Below are positions 54,049-62,904 of a DNA stretch of 64,000 nt, one piece after another. Below the pieces are notes generated by a model that was not told the origin of the DNA, did not search any database, and saw nothing but the letters and a program-made list of their open reading frames with translations. Positions within the stretch are counted from its first letter, which is position 1, and each line of letters opens with the position of its first letter. The position numbers were made by a program, and so were the translations under genes. Source of the DNA: a beta proteobacterium AAP99 (lineage in GTDB: Bacteria; Pseudomonadota; Gammaproteobacteria; Burkholderiales; Burkholderiaceae_C); the NCBI GenBank assembly GCA_001295775.1, contig LJIA01000002.1, positions 310,001 through 374,000 on the forward strand, in the 5' to 3' direction.

Positions 54049-54147
54049 TTCTTCTTGGAGGCCTGACGGTTTCTGAGGCTTCGGCCTGAGAACCGCGCCT
54101 TCTTGAGGTGCCCGGTGCGTCAGGGGATGCGCCGGACGCCTCAAAAC

Positions 54148-54174
54148 AAAACGCCGCACGTGTTGCGGCGTTTT
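54148..54174. terminator. bidirectional terminator after the Ala/Lys-rich gene
   Basis: AAAACGCCGCA (54148-54158) pairs with TGCGGCGTTTT (54164-54174), an 11-bp stem with a five-base loop flanked by TTTT on both strands. It can end transcription of the Ala/Lys-rich gene and of the convergent response regulator. Confidence 0.85.
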
Positions 54175-54249
54175 GCTTTTGGGCAGCCGGTCGGCGAACG
54201 GTGCGGATCACGCTGCGACGCCGTGGAACGATCGGCATGAGATGCAAGC

Positions 54250-54299
54250 GTCTGGAACGAAGGCCGAAACCGGCCAAGATCCGCATCCCAAAAGCGGAA
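54250..54299 (-). repeat. intergenic repeat, REP-like family copy 10 (diverged)
   Basis: Minus-strand reading: head TTCCGCTTTTGGG, then TCTTGGCCGG at positions 21-30, followed by TTTCGGCC. It lies in the 321-bp spacer 54049-54369, between the terminator and the response regulator. The far part is diverged and this copy is assigned with less certainty. Confidence 0.45.
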
Positions 54300-54369
54300 A
54301 GCCGCTGATTTCGATCTTCAACAGAACATTGAAAATCAATCCAAATGGAGCGCACTTATCAAATGAAGC

Positions 54370-55200
54370 CTACATCTGCTTGAACAGATGCACATAGGCC
54401 CGCGACACCGGCAGCTCCGGCGTGCGGGCGCTTGAGCCCGAGCCGATCGGCTTCATCCGCACGAACAGGCGGCTGGCTTCGTCGCGCCGGGTGCCGGCCA
54501 CGTGTGCCATGTTGACCAGCGTGCCGCGGTGGATCTGCCAGTAGATCTCCGGGTCCAGCTCGGCGGCCAGTTCGGAAAGGGCCGTGCGGATCAGATGCTC
54601 CCCACCCACGGTGGTGTGCACCACGGTGTATTTGTCGTCGCTCTCGAAGTACGCCACGTCGCCCACGGCGATCTGGTGTGTCAGGTCGCCCCGGCTGGCA
54701 CGCACCCAACGCAGGAACTTGCGCGCCTCGCCCTGCGCAGGCGCAGCCGCACCGCCCGCGGCGGCACCGCCCACGGCTGCCGGCAGCACGCGCGTGAGCT
54801 GGTTGAGCAGGGCGGAGAGGTCCGGCGCCGCGGCGCCCTCGCTGAGGCGGCGCTTGAGCTTGTCGATGGTGCGGGCCAGGCGCTCGTCCGTAACAGGCTT
54901 GAGCAGGTAGTCGGCCGCATCACGCTCGAAGGCTTCGATGGCGTATTGGTCGTAGGCGGTGACGAACACCACCTGCGTATCGGTCTCGATGCCCTGCGCG
55001 ACTTCGAGACCCGTGGCGCCGGGCATCTTGATGTCCAGAAAGGCCACGGTGGGCGCGTGCTCGGCAATGCCCTTGATGGCTTCGACCCCGTTGCGCGCGG
55101 TGGCCACGATCTGCAGCTCCGGCCAGAGTGCGGCGAGCTTGTCCTGCAGGTACTTCACCAGATGCGGTTCGTCGTCGGCGATCAGGGCGGTATGGGGCAT
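54370..55200 (-). CDS. LytTR-family response regulator (AlgR type)
   Basis: A 276-aa response regulator. The receiver has Asp9-Asp10, phosphoacceptor Asp56 in TVAFLDIKMPG, Thr in VFVTA and Lys in YLLKPV. After a low-complexity Ala/Gly linker (AVGGAAAGGAAAPAQGEARK) comes the LytTR DNA-binding domain (IAVGDVAYFESDDKYTVVHT...IHRGTLVNMAHVAG...LPVSRAYVHLFKQM). The partner kinase lies immediately upstream on the same strand, 45 bp away. AlgR of Pseudomonas, the best-known relative, controls pili and exopolysaccharide. Confidence 0.9.
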   Translation of the reverse strand: MPHTALIADDEPHLVKYLQDKLAALWPELQIVATARNGVEAIKGIAEHAPTVAFLDIKMPGATGLEVAQGIETDTQVVFVTAYDQYAIEAFERDAADYLLKPVTDERLARTIDKLKRRLSEGAAAPDLSALLNQLTRVLPAAVGGAAAGGAAAPAQGEARKFLRWVRASRGDLTHQIAVGDVAYFESDDKYTVVHTTVGGEHLIRTALSELAAELDPEIYWQIHRGTLVNMAHVAGTRRDEASRLFVRMKPIGSGSSARTPELPVSRAYVHLFKQM

Positions 55201-55245
55201 GCGGGCGGTGGTCTCGTTTGCTCTGGTGTGTCGCGGGTGCTGTGT

Positions 55246-56442
55246 TCAGGCGGCGCGCTGCAGGGGCAGGGCGTCCTGCGCCCGAGCCGTGAGCGGCCGG
55301 CTGATGGTGGCCACGCAGCCGCGGCCGGTGGCGGTGTCTGCCACCGCCAGCCGCAGCTGCGCTGCCGGACCATACAGCGCTGCAAGCCGTTCACGGATGT
55401 TGGCCAGCGCCACCCCGGTTCCAGCCGAACGGCGCGAGGTATCGGGGGGGTGGTCGGACAGCGGCGGCAGGCCTTCGCCATCGTCAGCCACCTCGATGCA
55501 CAGCTCGGTCTCGGTCGTCCAGGCGCGGATCGTGACCGTGCCGCCGTCGATCGCCGGCTCCAGCCCGTGATTGATGGCGTTTTCCACCAAGGGCTGCAGC
55601 AGCATCGGGGCCAGTCGCTCCTGGCGCAGGGCCTCGGGCACGTCGATCGCAAAGCGCAGGCGGCCCTCCATGCGGATCGCCAGCAGCTGCAGGTAGGCCT
55701 GGGCAATCGCCAGCTCATCGGCCAGCGTGCCTTCGGTGCGGCGGCTCGTGAGCAGGCTGGCGCGCAGGTACTCGATGAAGCGCTCCAACATCTGCTTGCT
55801 CTTGGCCGGTTCGTAGTCGATCAGGCTGACCACATTGGCCAAGGTGTTGAACAGGAAGTGCGGCTCAATCTGCGCCTGCAGCAGGGACAGCTGCGCCTGC
55901 GCGGCCTGCCGCTCCGCGGCCTCGGCGCGGGCCTGCTCGGCGGCTTGCTGCGCCTCGGCGCGCGCCGCGCGGACGCGGGCCGCGAAGAACATGTACCAGA
56001 ACACCGACAAGGCCATCGAAAACGCCAGCACCCCGAAGAACGCGCGGGGGTAGTTTGTCATCAGACGCCACGCATTGCCGCCCATCAGGGTCAGCGCAGT
56101 CAGGTAGCCGATGAGCACGCCCAGCATGGGCACTGCAATGTGGTACGCGGTCCGTGCGGGCATGGACCAGGTATTCCACGGCCGGCGCCGCGTGAGGCGG
56201 TCGCCGATTCGGTGCAGCCCATGGATGGTGAAGCCGATGCACTGAGCGATCCACCACACCTCGGGAAAGATCTGCCACCAGGTGAACTGCGGCCGCACCG
56301 TCCAGAAGATGGTGGTGATGAAGGCGGCGATCAGCGTGTTGGTCAGCGCCGTGAAGATCAGGCGCAGCCACTCCGGGCCGACACGTTCGTGGTCGGCACG
56401 CCACTGAGTGCGCCAGGTGTCGAGGATCAGTTGCAGGTTCAT
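55246..56442 (-). CDS. LytS/AlgZ-type sensor histidine kinase
   Basis: A 398-aa membrane kinase. Four hydrophobic segments lie between residues 25 and 155, followed by a charged coiled coil. The histidine box is LLQAQIEPHFLFNTLANVVSLI, the LytS class. The ATPase part has PLVENAINHGLEP (N box) and GTGVALANIRERLAALYG (G box). It pairs with the regulator next door. The ATG at 56442 is supported by the MNLQLIL start of the membrane part; upstream sequence has no similarity. Confidence 0.88.
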   Translation of the reverse strand: MNLQLILDTWRTQWRADHERVGPEWLRLIFTALTNTLIAAFITTIFWTVRPQFTWWQIFPEVWWIAQCIGFTIHGLHRIGDRLTRRRPWNTWSMPARTAYHIAVPMLGVLIGYLTALTLMGGNAWRLMTNYPRAFFGVLAFSMALSVFWYMFFAARVRAARAEAQQAAEQARAEAAERQAAQAQLSLLQAQIEPHFLFNTLANVVSLIDYEPAKSKQMLERFIEYLRASLLTSRRTEGTLADELAIAQAYLQLLAIRMEGRLRFAIDVPEALRQERLAPMLLQPLVENAINHGLEPAIDGGTVTIRAWTTETELCIEVADDGEGLPPLSDHPPDTSRRSAGTGVALANIRERLAALYGPAAQLRLAVADTATGRGCVATISRPLTARAQDALPLQRAA

Positions 56443-56517
56443 GGGCCGCACCTTAGCCGCAGGCCGTGCGGCGTGTAGCCACTGTGTGCCGGCCGGCCAG
56501 CCGGCGGCGCGAGTTGG

Positions 56518-56546
56518 CAAGAAAAGGGCGCCAGTTGCTGGCGCCC
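56518..56546 (-). terminator. terminator downstream of the HExxH lipoprotein gene
   Basis: On the minus strand GGGCGCCAG-CAA-CTGGCGCCC is followed by TTTTCTTG. The 9-bp stem (56526-56534 / 56538-56546) and T run fit a rho-independent terminator about 118 bp beyond the stop codon of the upstream minus-strand gene, isolating it from the histidine kinase gene. Confidence 0.85.
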
Positions 56547-56664
56547 GCGTGAGAAGCGGGATCCGCAAGCCGGCTTCGCTTGTCGTCAACGGCCACGGCT
56601 CCCGGCTTGTCGCCGTGGTCGGAGGTCATTAGTCGCAGACGCGGTCCGCCCCCCAGTCTGGCGT

Positions 56665-58698
56665 CTAACGGCCAGGGCCGGTATCACCGCGCCATGCCAT
56701 GGCGCGATGTCCAGCCTTGCGATCTTCCAGCTGCCGTAGTTGCTCACGCATCGCTAGCTCGTCTTGCAGCAGCGTGTCAAAGCTGATCTTGAACTGCGCG
56801 GGCAGTCCGGGGGAGGGTGTCTCGAGGTTGAGGTTTTGTGCCCAGCTTTCGCCCGGGCGCATCGCAATTGGGGCAGGCAGGGTTGCGGTGGCCCCTGCGA
56901 TGTCTCCCAACCAGGGCGCAACGTCCCCTAGCGCCTGATTCAGACGCGGACGAATACTCGCTTCGCCCACTCGGCCTCGCTGCCCCCAAGTGACGATGTA
57001 GTCGTTTGAGGTACAGCCCACAGGTGTGTCAAGGCAGGCGGGCCGGTTGGTGATTGCAACGTCTCGTCGACCCGCAAACCGGCGTTGCACAAAAAACTCT
57101 TCGACCGTCATCGCGATGTCTTCGCGGGTTGTGTAGAAGTTGTACTCGTCAGTTGCTAAGTCTGCGCTGAACAGTGCAGCAACTTGCGATGGGGTGTAAG
57201 CGTTCTGAGTCGCACTCGTGTCACCGGTGCCGAACTTGGACTGGGCGAGCCCGCGTAGCTCGGCGGAACGCAGCGGGAAGATGGCAGTCAGGTTGTCGGA
57301 AGGTAAGCGTCCCGCAAGCCGCTCGCCATCTGTGATGTCTGCAACTTTGCTGGTTCGATTTACAGTGAGCTGAATCGCTGGTCGGATGAAGTCATTGGCG
57401 TGTGTCAGCTCGTGGTACAGCAACCACCCCAGTGTGAATGGCAGCTCACTGGTCGGGCGGCCTTGGCGCTGATTTGCAGCAACAAACGTGGGGAAACGCT
57501 GGTTGTTGCGGGTATAGCGCCACAGCCCGCGATATTGAAGATTCTGCGCGAAGCTGCTGCGTGCATCCGGAACCTCACTGACCGTGTCACGCTGGTCCGG
57601 CGTCAGCCACAAATTGCCAGCATCCAGATAGATCGCGCCTGTCAGCGGCGCGTAGAACGACGGCCGTACCCGACCGCCGAGGACAATTGCGGTGGTAGCC
57701 ATGAGCATCCGGCGCAAATCTCCCGAGGTGTCTTGCTCGGTCAGGAAGCGCTCGAACACCTCGCCCATCCAGTCGTTCGACACCAGCACACGGTCCATAA
57801 CCTGAGCAACGGAGGGCAGCGCGCCATTGGTCTCCTGAGCCAGCAATGGCAAGGTAGTCATCGTGCATAAGTTGTTGTTTGCGGAACTCGCCCAGGAAAT
57901 TGTCGGGCTGTAGACGCAAGACGCCAGTACCGGCGCCCAGCGACTGGCAGGACGGTAGGCATAGACGCGAGAGCTCAGCGGGTAGCCCTGTCCTCGGAAC
58001 AGCTGGTTCGCGGGTGGTGCGGGCAAGGCCTGCACCAGCAGGGTCTGGGTGTCGCTGTCGGTCGCGCCGTTGGACAGGGTGATGGTCGCGCGGAAGCTCA
58101 GGCGCAGATCCTGATTGAAGACCGGCGCGGCAAAGATGATTCGCTGCGGGTCTTCCGTGTTCAGGGTCACGGCGGGGCCTTCGGTCTGTTCCCACCGCAC
58201 CGACGAGATGCTCACGTTAGCCGGCACCCTAGGCCAGGCGCGCAGCGAGGTGCTGCCGCCACCGAAGACCGATGGTTCACCGCGGATGGTGAGTAGGGCC
58301 GGGCTCGCAGGCGCCGCCGCGGTGATCGAGACAGGCACGTTCTGCGTCGCGCCGGTGGCATCGCGGAAGCTGACGGCGAAGCTGTAGGTGCCCGCCGTTG
58401 CGGCATCGAAGCTTATCGCTTGGCTCTTCGCTGAAAGCAGCGTTACCGCTGGGCCGCCGGTTTGTGTCCAGACCGGGTTCGTGATGGCACCGGCACAACC
58501 AGCCACCATCGCCGTGGCAGTTTTGCCGACATCCACGCTGGCGTCGGAGCTGACCGCGAATGCGCCGCCCTGCGAGCAGATGCCTGAGCCCGTCGGCGGC
58601 GAGGGCGGCGGCGGTGGCGGGGTGCTGCCGGCTCCGCCACCACCGCCGCAGGCGGCCAATGCCAGGCTGAGGGACAGGGTCAGTACTGCTGCGCGCAT
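56665..58698 (-). CDS. lipoprotein with HExxH zincin-type metallopeptidase motif
   Basis: A 677-aa protein. GGAGAGG sits just before the ATG at 58698, and a lipobox LALAAC (Cys17) is followed by a Gly/Pro-rich linker. Two Ig- or PKD-like beta domains occupy about residues 35-225. The C-terminal half contains HELTH (His429-Glu430-x-x-His433) in LGWLLYHELTHANDF, a zinc metallopeptidase active site. A downstream Glu pair in TVEEFFVQRRF (Glu533/Glu534) could be the third ligand, though its distance is long for a standard gluzincin. I know no family that fits well. Its base composition is lower in G+C than its neighbours. Gene is monocistronic. Confidence 0.7.
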   Translation of the reverse strand: MRAAVLTLSLSLALAACGGGGGAGSTPPPPPPSPPTGSGICSQGGAFAVSSDASVDVGKTATAMVAGCAGAITNPVWTQTGGPAVTLLSAKSQAISFDAATAGTYSFAVSFRDATGATQNVPVSITAAAPASPALLTIRGEPSVFGGGSTSLRAWPRVPANVSISSVRWEQTEGPAVTLNTEDPQRIIFAAPVFNQDLRLSFRATITLSNGATDSDTQTLLVQALPAPPANQLFRGQGYPLSSRVYAYRPASRWAPVLASCVYSPTISWASSANNNLCTMTTLPLLAQETNGALPSVAQVMDRVLVSNDWMGEVFERFLTEQDTSGDLRRMLMATTAIVLGGRVRPSFYAPLTGAIYLDAGNLWLTPDQRDTVSEVPDARSSFAQNLQYRGLWRYTRNNQRFPTFVAANQRQGRPTSELPFTLGWLLYHELTHANDFIRPAIQLTVNRTSKVADITDGERLAGRLPSDNLTAIFPLRSAELRGLAQSKFGTGDTSATQNAYTPSQVAALFSADLATDEYNFYTTREDIAMTVEEFFVQRRFAGRRDVAITNRPACLDTPVGCTSNDYIVTWGQRGRVGEASIRPRLNQALGDVAPWLGDIAGATATLPAPIAMRPGESWAQNLNLETPSPGLPAQFKISFDTLLQDELAMREQLRQLEDRKAGHRAMAWRGDTGPGR

Positions 58699-58802
58699 GA
58701 TGCCTCTCCGAGAAACCTGCAAACGCTATACCCGGTGGCCGGGCGCTACAAGGCGGTGCTGCAGAAGTGTCAACAGGCCACCACGAACGCGGCGGCAGCG
58801 GC

Positions 58803-59309
58803 TCAGAGCGCGCGTTCGGCCCGCTTGCGCAGCTTGGTCTTGATGCGGCCTTGCTTGAGCGTGGACAGGTATTCGACGAAGACCTTGCCGGCCAGGTGAT
58901 CCATCTCGTGCTGCACGCATACGGCCAGCAGACCGTCGGCGTCGAACTCGAAGAACTTGCCGGTGACATCCTGCGCGCGCACCCGCACCTGCGCGGGGCG
59001 TTCGACATCGTCGTAGATCTCCGGCACGGACAGGCAGCCTTCCTCGTACTTCCTGCGCTCGGGGCTGGCCCAGATGATTTCGGGGTTCACGAGGGTCATC
59101 AGGCCCTTCTTGTCCTCGGAGACGTCGATAACGATCAGGCGCTCATGGACATCCACCTGCGTGGCTGCGAGACCCACGCCAGGGGCGTCATACATGGTTT
59201 CGGCCATATCTTCGGCGAGCTTCTTCAGGCGCGCGTCAAATTGCGTGACCGGCTTGGCCACGGTCTTGAGCCGGGGGTCGGGCCAGTGGAGGATGGGCAG
59301 CAGAGCCAT
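58803..59309 (-). CDS. def: peptide deformylase
   Basis: A 168-aa zinc/iron enzyme that removes the formyl group from nascent proteins. All three motifs are intact: GVGLAATQ (44-51), EGCLS (90-94, metal ligand Cys92) and [12 protein letters not shown] (His134, His138, catalytic Glu135). Length is normal. The start at 59309 is the family start; further upstream frame is spurious. It is divergent from the LysM gene, with a shared 313-bp control region. Confidence 0.96.
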   Translation of the reverse strand: MALLPILHWPDPRLKTVAKPVTQFDARLKKLAEDMAETMYDAPGVGLAATQVDVHERLIVIDVSEDKKGLMTLVNPEIIWASPERRKYEEGCLSVPEIYDDVERPAQVRVRAQDVTGKFFEFDADGLLAVCVQHEMDHLAGKVFVEYLSTLKQGRIKTKLRKRAERAL

Positions 59310-59622
59310 GATGTAAGCGATGGATTCAGAAGGAGCTGTCCCGACGCGGTGTATGGTTAGTTCAGCGCGGGCTGAACAGGGACCGAGCCCTGCGGGACGC
59401 CGAAAAACCACGCCCGAGCGGTGACGGAGTGGCAATTTCGTTGCGAGATCAGATGTTTATCTGCAAAATTTAAAGCAAAACTTGATCTTGGGTGCGCGCA
59501 AGAACATGCCCGGCGCGGGGTTATTGGCCGGTTCCGGCCGCCCGATCGCCGGCCGCCGCCCGACCCAAGGCGCACTCAGGCGCTCATCGAGTACTACGCC
59601 TTGCGTCTGCAAGGGGGGAAGA
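59310..59622. promoter_or_regulatory. divergent control region of def and the LysM gene
   Basis: A 313-bp spacer in which the AT-rich stretch 59430-59485 (with TTTATCTGCAAAATTTAAAG) is the likeliest core promoter area. No operator or riboswitch was recognised. No gene was seen in it. Confidence 0.4.
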
Positions 59623-60756
59623 ATGCATAAACGATTGTCGGTCATCTGCGCCGCTCTGGCGCTGGCAGGTCTCACCGGTACAGCCAGTGCCGTGAACTTC
59701 CCGATCACCGAGCAGCAGCGCTCCACGGCCAACCAGGTGGCGCAGATGGGCGTGCCCATCTCCGATCTCGCGCCCAACGCGCCGGACCAGTACACCGTCA
59801 AGCGCGGTGACACCCTCTGGGCCATCTCCGGCATCTTCCTGAAGAGCCCGTGGAAATGGCCCGAGCTCTGGGGCATGAACAAGGACCAGATCCGCAACCC
59901 GCACCTGATCTTTCCGGGGCAGGTGCTGTATCTGATCAAGAAGGATGGCCGCGCCACGCTGTCCATGACCGCGCCGGACGGCACCGAGCGTCTGTCGCCG
60001 CGAGTGCGTGCCGAGGGCCTGGACAAGGCCATCACCACGATACCGGCCAGCGTGATCGAGCCTTTCCTGTCGCAGCCGCTGATCGTCGAGCGTGACCGTC
60101 TGGACAGCGCGCCACGCATCCTCGCGGGCCGCGAAACAGGCAGGGTGTTCTTTGCTGCCGGCGATACCGCCTATGTGCGCGGCATCAAGGACGAATCGAT
60201 TTCCCGCTACCAGGTGTTCCGCCCTGCGCGCCCCTTGAAGGACCCGCAGACCGGCGAGCTCCTGGCCTATGAGGCCTATTACCTCGGCGACGCCGATGTG
60301 GTGCGCAGCGGCGACCCCGCTACCATCAAGATCGCAAAGGTGAAGGAAGAGTTCGGCATCGATGATCGCCTGCTCCCCTTTGCCGCCTCGCCCTCGATCA
60401 ACTTTGCGCCGCGCGCTCCCGAGCGCGACGTCAACGCCCGTGTGGCCAGCGTCTACAGCCGCGAGGCGATCACGGCCGGCAGCCTGATGGTCGTGGCCAT
60501 CAACAAGGGCCGCGACGCGGGTATCGAGCCCGGCCATACCCTGCAGGTTTGGGAGTCCGGCGACACCGTGGCCGACCGCACTCAGCGCGCCGAAGGCTTT
60601 GCCGGCAAGTATCTCGGCCGTCCGCAGGCCGTGAAGCTGCCCGACGAGCGCATCGGCGTGGGCATGGTGTTCCGCGTGTTTGATCGCGTGTCCTACGTGC
60701 TCATCATGAGCAGCGACCGGCCGATCCGGATCGGCGATCAGTTGCGTACGCCCTGA
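59623..60756 (+). CDS. LysM domain exported protein
   Basis: A 377-aa protein that should bind peptidoglycan in the periplasm. The signal peptide (cleavage near TASA) is followed by a LysM domain at residues 57-105: YTVKRGDTLWAISGIFLKSPWKWPELWGMNKDQIRNPHLIFPGQVLYLI. The remaining 270 residues have no known domain but are conserved among proteins next to dprA. GGGGGGAAG precedes the start at 59623. It is co-oriented with dprA, 85 bp apart. Confidence 0.9.
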   Translation: MHKRLSVICAALALAGLTGTASAVNFPITEQQRSTANQVAQMGVPISDLAPNAPDQYTVKRGDTLWAISGIFLKSPWKWPELWGMNKDQIRNPHLIFPGQVLYLIKKDGRATLSMTAPDGTERLSPRVRAEGLDKAITTIPASVIEPFLSQPLIVERDRLDSAPRILAGRETGRVFFAAGDTAYVRGIKDESISRYQVFRPARPLKDPQTGELLAYEAYYLGDADVVRSGDPATIKIAKVKEEFGIDDRLLPFAASPSINFAPRAPERDVNARVASVYSREAITAGSLMVVAINKGRDAGIEPGHTLQVWESGDTVADRTQRAEGFAGKYLGRPQAVKLPDERIGVGMVFRVFDRVSYVLIMSSDRPIRIGDQLRTP

Positions 60757-60841
60757 GGCGATTGAAGTGAATCGGTGCATCGGCTGCCTTCGGGCGGCCG
60801 ATGTGCTTTGTGGACTGCGCATCTCTTGAGAGACAAGCGAC

Positions 60842-61966
60842 ATGGATGTTGATGGCGTGGGCGAGCGCGAACGTGAGCTGACGGCCTGGCTGCGTCTGAG
60901 CCTGACGGATGGCGTCGGCCCTGCAACCTGCCGCGATCTGCTGGCCGCCTTCGGCCTGCCGGAGCAGATCCTGGCGCAAAGCCTTGGGAGTCTCGCGCGC
61001 GTCTGCGGGCAGGCCACTGCGCAGGCCTTGCTTGCCGAGGATGCGGAGCGCGAGGAGGCGGTGGCGCGAAGCCTGGCCTGGGCGCAAGACGCCGGGCACC
61101 ACGTGCTCACCCTGGCAGATGCCGACTATCCGCAGCAGTTGCTGCAGGCACCCGATCCCCCGCCGCTGCTGTTTGCGATCGGCCAGCTGGCCACCCTCAA
61201 GCGCCCTGCAGTTGCCATGGTGGGCAGCCGCAACGCCACTGCGCAGGGCCAGGCCAACGCCGAGCAGTTCGCCCATGCGCTGTCCCAGCGTGGCGTGTGC
61301 GTGGTTTCCGGGCTGGCGCTGGGCATTGATGCAGCCGCGCACCTCGGCGCGCTGGCGGGCGAGGGTTCGACGATCGCCGTCGTGGGCACCGGGCTGGACA
61401 TCGTCTACCCGGCACGCAACCGCGACCTGGCGCACCGTATCGCCCAGCACGGGCTGATCGTCTCCGAGTTCGCGCTCGGAACGCGGGCACTGGCTGCGAA
61501 CTTCCCGCGCCGTAACCGGATCATTGCGGGTCTGGCGCAGGGCACGCTGGTGGTTGAAGCGGCGCTGCAGAGCGGCTCGCTCATCACGGCGCGTCTGGCC
61601 GGCGATCTCGGTCGCGAAGTGCTCGCCATTCCCGGTTCAATCCACTCGCCGCAGTCACGCGGCTGCCATGCGCTGATCAAGCAGGGCGCAAAGCTTGTCG
61701 AGAGTGCATCCGACGTGCTGGAAGAACTGCGCCTCGAAGGCCCGCGTATTCAGGCATCCACCGCCCCTGAAAGTCGCGATGACGCGCCCGCAGCGGAATT
61801 TGCTTCGCCGGTGCTGAGCGCGCTTGCAGGTGACCCGGTCAGCCTGGATACCCTTGCGCAGCGGACGGGCCTGGATGCATCGGCATTGATGACGCAGCTC
61901 ACAGCGCTCGAACTGGAGGGTCGAGTAGCCCGGTTGCCCGGTGGCCGGTGGCAGGCGCTGGCCTGA
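60842..61966 (+). CDS. dprA: DNA processing protein DprA
   Basis: A 374-aa RecA loader for natural transformation. The Rossmann-like core is seen in RPAVAMVGSRNATAQGQANAEQFAHALS, VVSGLALGIDAAAHLGAL, VGTGLDIVYPARNRDLAHRI and FPRRNRIIAGLA, with the C-terminal winged helix LAQRTGLDASALMTQLTALELEGRVARLPGGRWQ. Together with the pilin operon it suggests the strain could be naturally competent. It sits in the def-LysM-dprA-smg order conserved in this group. Confidence 0.94.
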   Translation: MDVDGVGERERELTAWLRLSLTDGVGPATCRDLLAAFGLPEQILAQSLGSLARVCGQATAQALLAEDAEREEAVARSLAWAQDAGHHVLTLADADYPQQLLQAPDPPPLLFAIGQLATLKRPAVAMVGSRNATAQGQANAEQFAHALSQRGVCVVSGLALGIDAAAHLGALAGEGSTIAVVGTGLDIVYPARNRDLAHRIAQHGLIVSEFALGTRALAANFPRRNRIIAGLAQGTLVVEAALQSGSLITARLAGDLGREVLAIPGSIHSPQSRGCHALIKQGAKLVESASDVLEELRLEGPRIQASTAPESRDDAPAAEFASPVLSALAGDPVSLDTLAQRTGLDASALMTQLTALELEGRVARLPGGRWQALA

Positions 61967-62218
61967 GTCGCGTTCGGACGTGCAGCGAAACAACACTTTC
62001 TGCGCCAAAGCGGCGCAATCGCGGCGGCGCTGCCGCTAGCGTGTCTTGCGATCGTCACACACTTGGATTAGTGTCCGGATAAATCCAGTTCCCAGACCAC
62101 AGCTCGCAGCGCACACGGCGGGCGTCTGAGAAATGGGTTTGCTCTGCAATCCCACTCCCCGGGTGGCGCGATCAGTCCGCCACTGCGATGTCTTCAGCGG
62201 CTTTCGAGGAGGGTGTGC

Positions 62219-62680
62219 ATGTACGACGTCCTGGTCTATCTCTTCCAGCACTACAGCACCCCGCAACTGTTTCCCGAAACCGACGACCTCCACGACACCC
62301 TCACTGAAGCAGGCTTCGACGAAGACGACGTCGAACAGGCACTCGATTGGCTCGTGGGTCTGGCTTCCGCGACGCAGAACATTCAGCTGATCGCGCACGC
62401 GTCGGAAGGCTCGACGCGCATCTACGCCGAAGTCGAACGCCGCCAGCTGGGCGACGAGGCGATCGCCTTCATCCAGCATCTCGAGAACAACGACGCGCTG
62501 TACGCACCGCATCGCGAGCTCATCATCGAGCGTGCGCTTGCGGTCGCAGAGTCGCCCATTCCGCTGTCCAAGCTGCGGATCATCACGCTGATGGTGCTCT
62601 GGAGCCAGGAAGTCGAGTTCGATGCGCTCGTGTTCGACGAGCTCATGAGCGACGACGATTCGCCGCGCCTGCCGAACTAG
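62219..62680 (+). CDS. smg: Smg family protein (DUF494)
   Basis: A 153-aa cytoplasmic protein with the family start MYDVLVYLFQHY and LIIERALAVAESPIPLSKLRIITLMVLWSQE in the C-terminal half. GAGGAGG precedes the ATG. Smg lies after dprA in many beta- and gammaproteobacteria; its function is still not established. topA often follows, but here a DUF1800 gene is next. Confidence 0.9.
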   Translation: MYDVLVYLFQHYSTPQLFPETDDLHDTLTEAGFDEDDVEQALDWLVGLASATQNIQLIAHASEGSTRIYAEVERRQLGDEAIAFIQHLENNDALYAPHRELIIERALAVAESPIPLSKLRIITLMVLWSQEVEFDALVFDELMSDDDSPRLPN

Positions 62681-62702
62681 ACGCAGGCCGCGCTCGCAGC
62701 GC

Positions 62703-62729
62703 TGCGCGTTGACGGATCGACAACGCGCA
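62703..62729. other. hairpin downstream of smg
   Basis: TGCGCGTTG (62703-62711) and CAACGCGCA (62721-62729) form a perfect 9-bp stem with a nine-base loop, 22 bp after the smg stop. No T run follows, so a role as terminator is weak. It may be an attenuating or RNA-stability element. Confidence 0.6.
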
Positions 62730-62904
62730 TTGAATCAAAAACTTTGTTACATCACAGTCGCGTCCAGTAACGGTCAGTGGCACCGCCGTTGCTTTGAGAC
62801 CCTGCGCCTTGCGCAGACGTGCCCGATTCACCTCGGGTCCACACAAAAGATCAGGGCTTGTCCGGAGACAAACATCGGACAAGTGGACTGTGGAGTGACA
62901 AAAA

